Below, piece after piece: positions 5,524-6,543 of a stretch of DNA of 6,543 nt (positions are counted from its first letter, which is position 1; each line of letters begins with the position of its first letter). The notes under the pieces were generated by a model. It did not search any database. It saw nothing but the letters and a program-made list of their open reading frames with translations, and was not told the DNA's origin. A program made the position numbers and the translations under genes. The stretch is from Erysipelothrix sp. Its GTDB lineage: Bacteria; Bacillota_I; Bacilli_A; Erysipelotrichales; Erysipelotrichaceae. The stretch is from positions 1-6,543 of the forward strand of contig JAAYNU010000159.1 of assembly GCA_012520695.1 (NCBI GenBank), written 5' to 3'.

Positions 5524-6543
<1,020 letters not shown>

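Overview
The window looks like a low-GC Firmicute chromosome. The genes, in Bacillota-like family versions, end in U-tract terminators, have AGGAGG-type ribosome binding sites, and include a sugar-locus pair of an RpiR-type regulator and a GH1 phospho-glycosidase. TGA is used as a stop and Trp is encoded by TGG, so the Mycoplasma code does not apply. The protein style fits Erysipelotrichia or a related group, but this lineage guess is soft.

Layout. (1) Positions 2-1354, plus strand: the 3' 450 codons of a phosphoglucomutase/phosphomannomutase (alpha-D-phosphohexomutase) whose N-terminus lies outside the window. A small terminator follows. (2) Positions 1423-2373, plus strand: a complete 316-residue protein of an uncharacterised, probably TIM-barrel-like family (DUF7916-like), with its own extended -10 promoter. 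It ends in a strong hairpin at 2382-2412 that can work in both directions. (3) Positions 4326 down to 2442, minus strand: an AT-rich cassette transcribed against everything else. It has a very long perfect palindrome (26-bp arms) over a promoter, then a 344-residue winged-helix protein resembling AbiEi-type antitoxin/regulators. This overlaps an AbiEii-type nucleotidyltransferase that is split into 78- and 181-codon reading frames by what looks like one missing base. (4) Positions 4327-4672: about 350 bases with no convincing gene, apart from the next promoter at its right end. (5) Positions 4688-5404, plus strand: a MurR/RpiR-family regulator (HTH plus SIS domain) with a clean terminator. (6) Positions 5536 to the window end, plus strand: the first 336 codons of a GH1 6-phospho-beta-glucosidase with its own promoter region.

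How it fits together. The sugar genes make a plausible pathway. A PTS-imported beta-glucoside-6-phosphate (no transporter is visible here) would be cut by the GH1 enzyme under control of the RpiR protein, and hexose phosphate could be interconverted by the mutase. The minus-strand cassette does not belong to that pathway. It has the look of an acquired defence or toxin-antitoxin (AbiE-like, type IV) module placed between carbohydrate genes, with a probable autoregulatory operator and an apparently disrupted toxin gene. That cassette is the most interesting part of the window.
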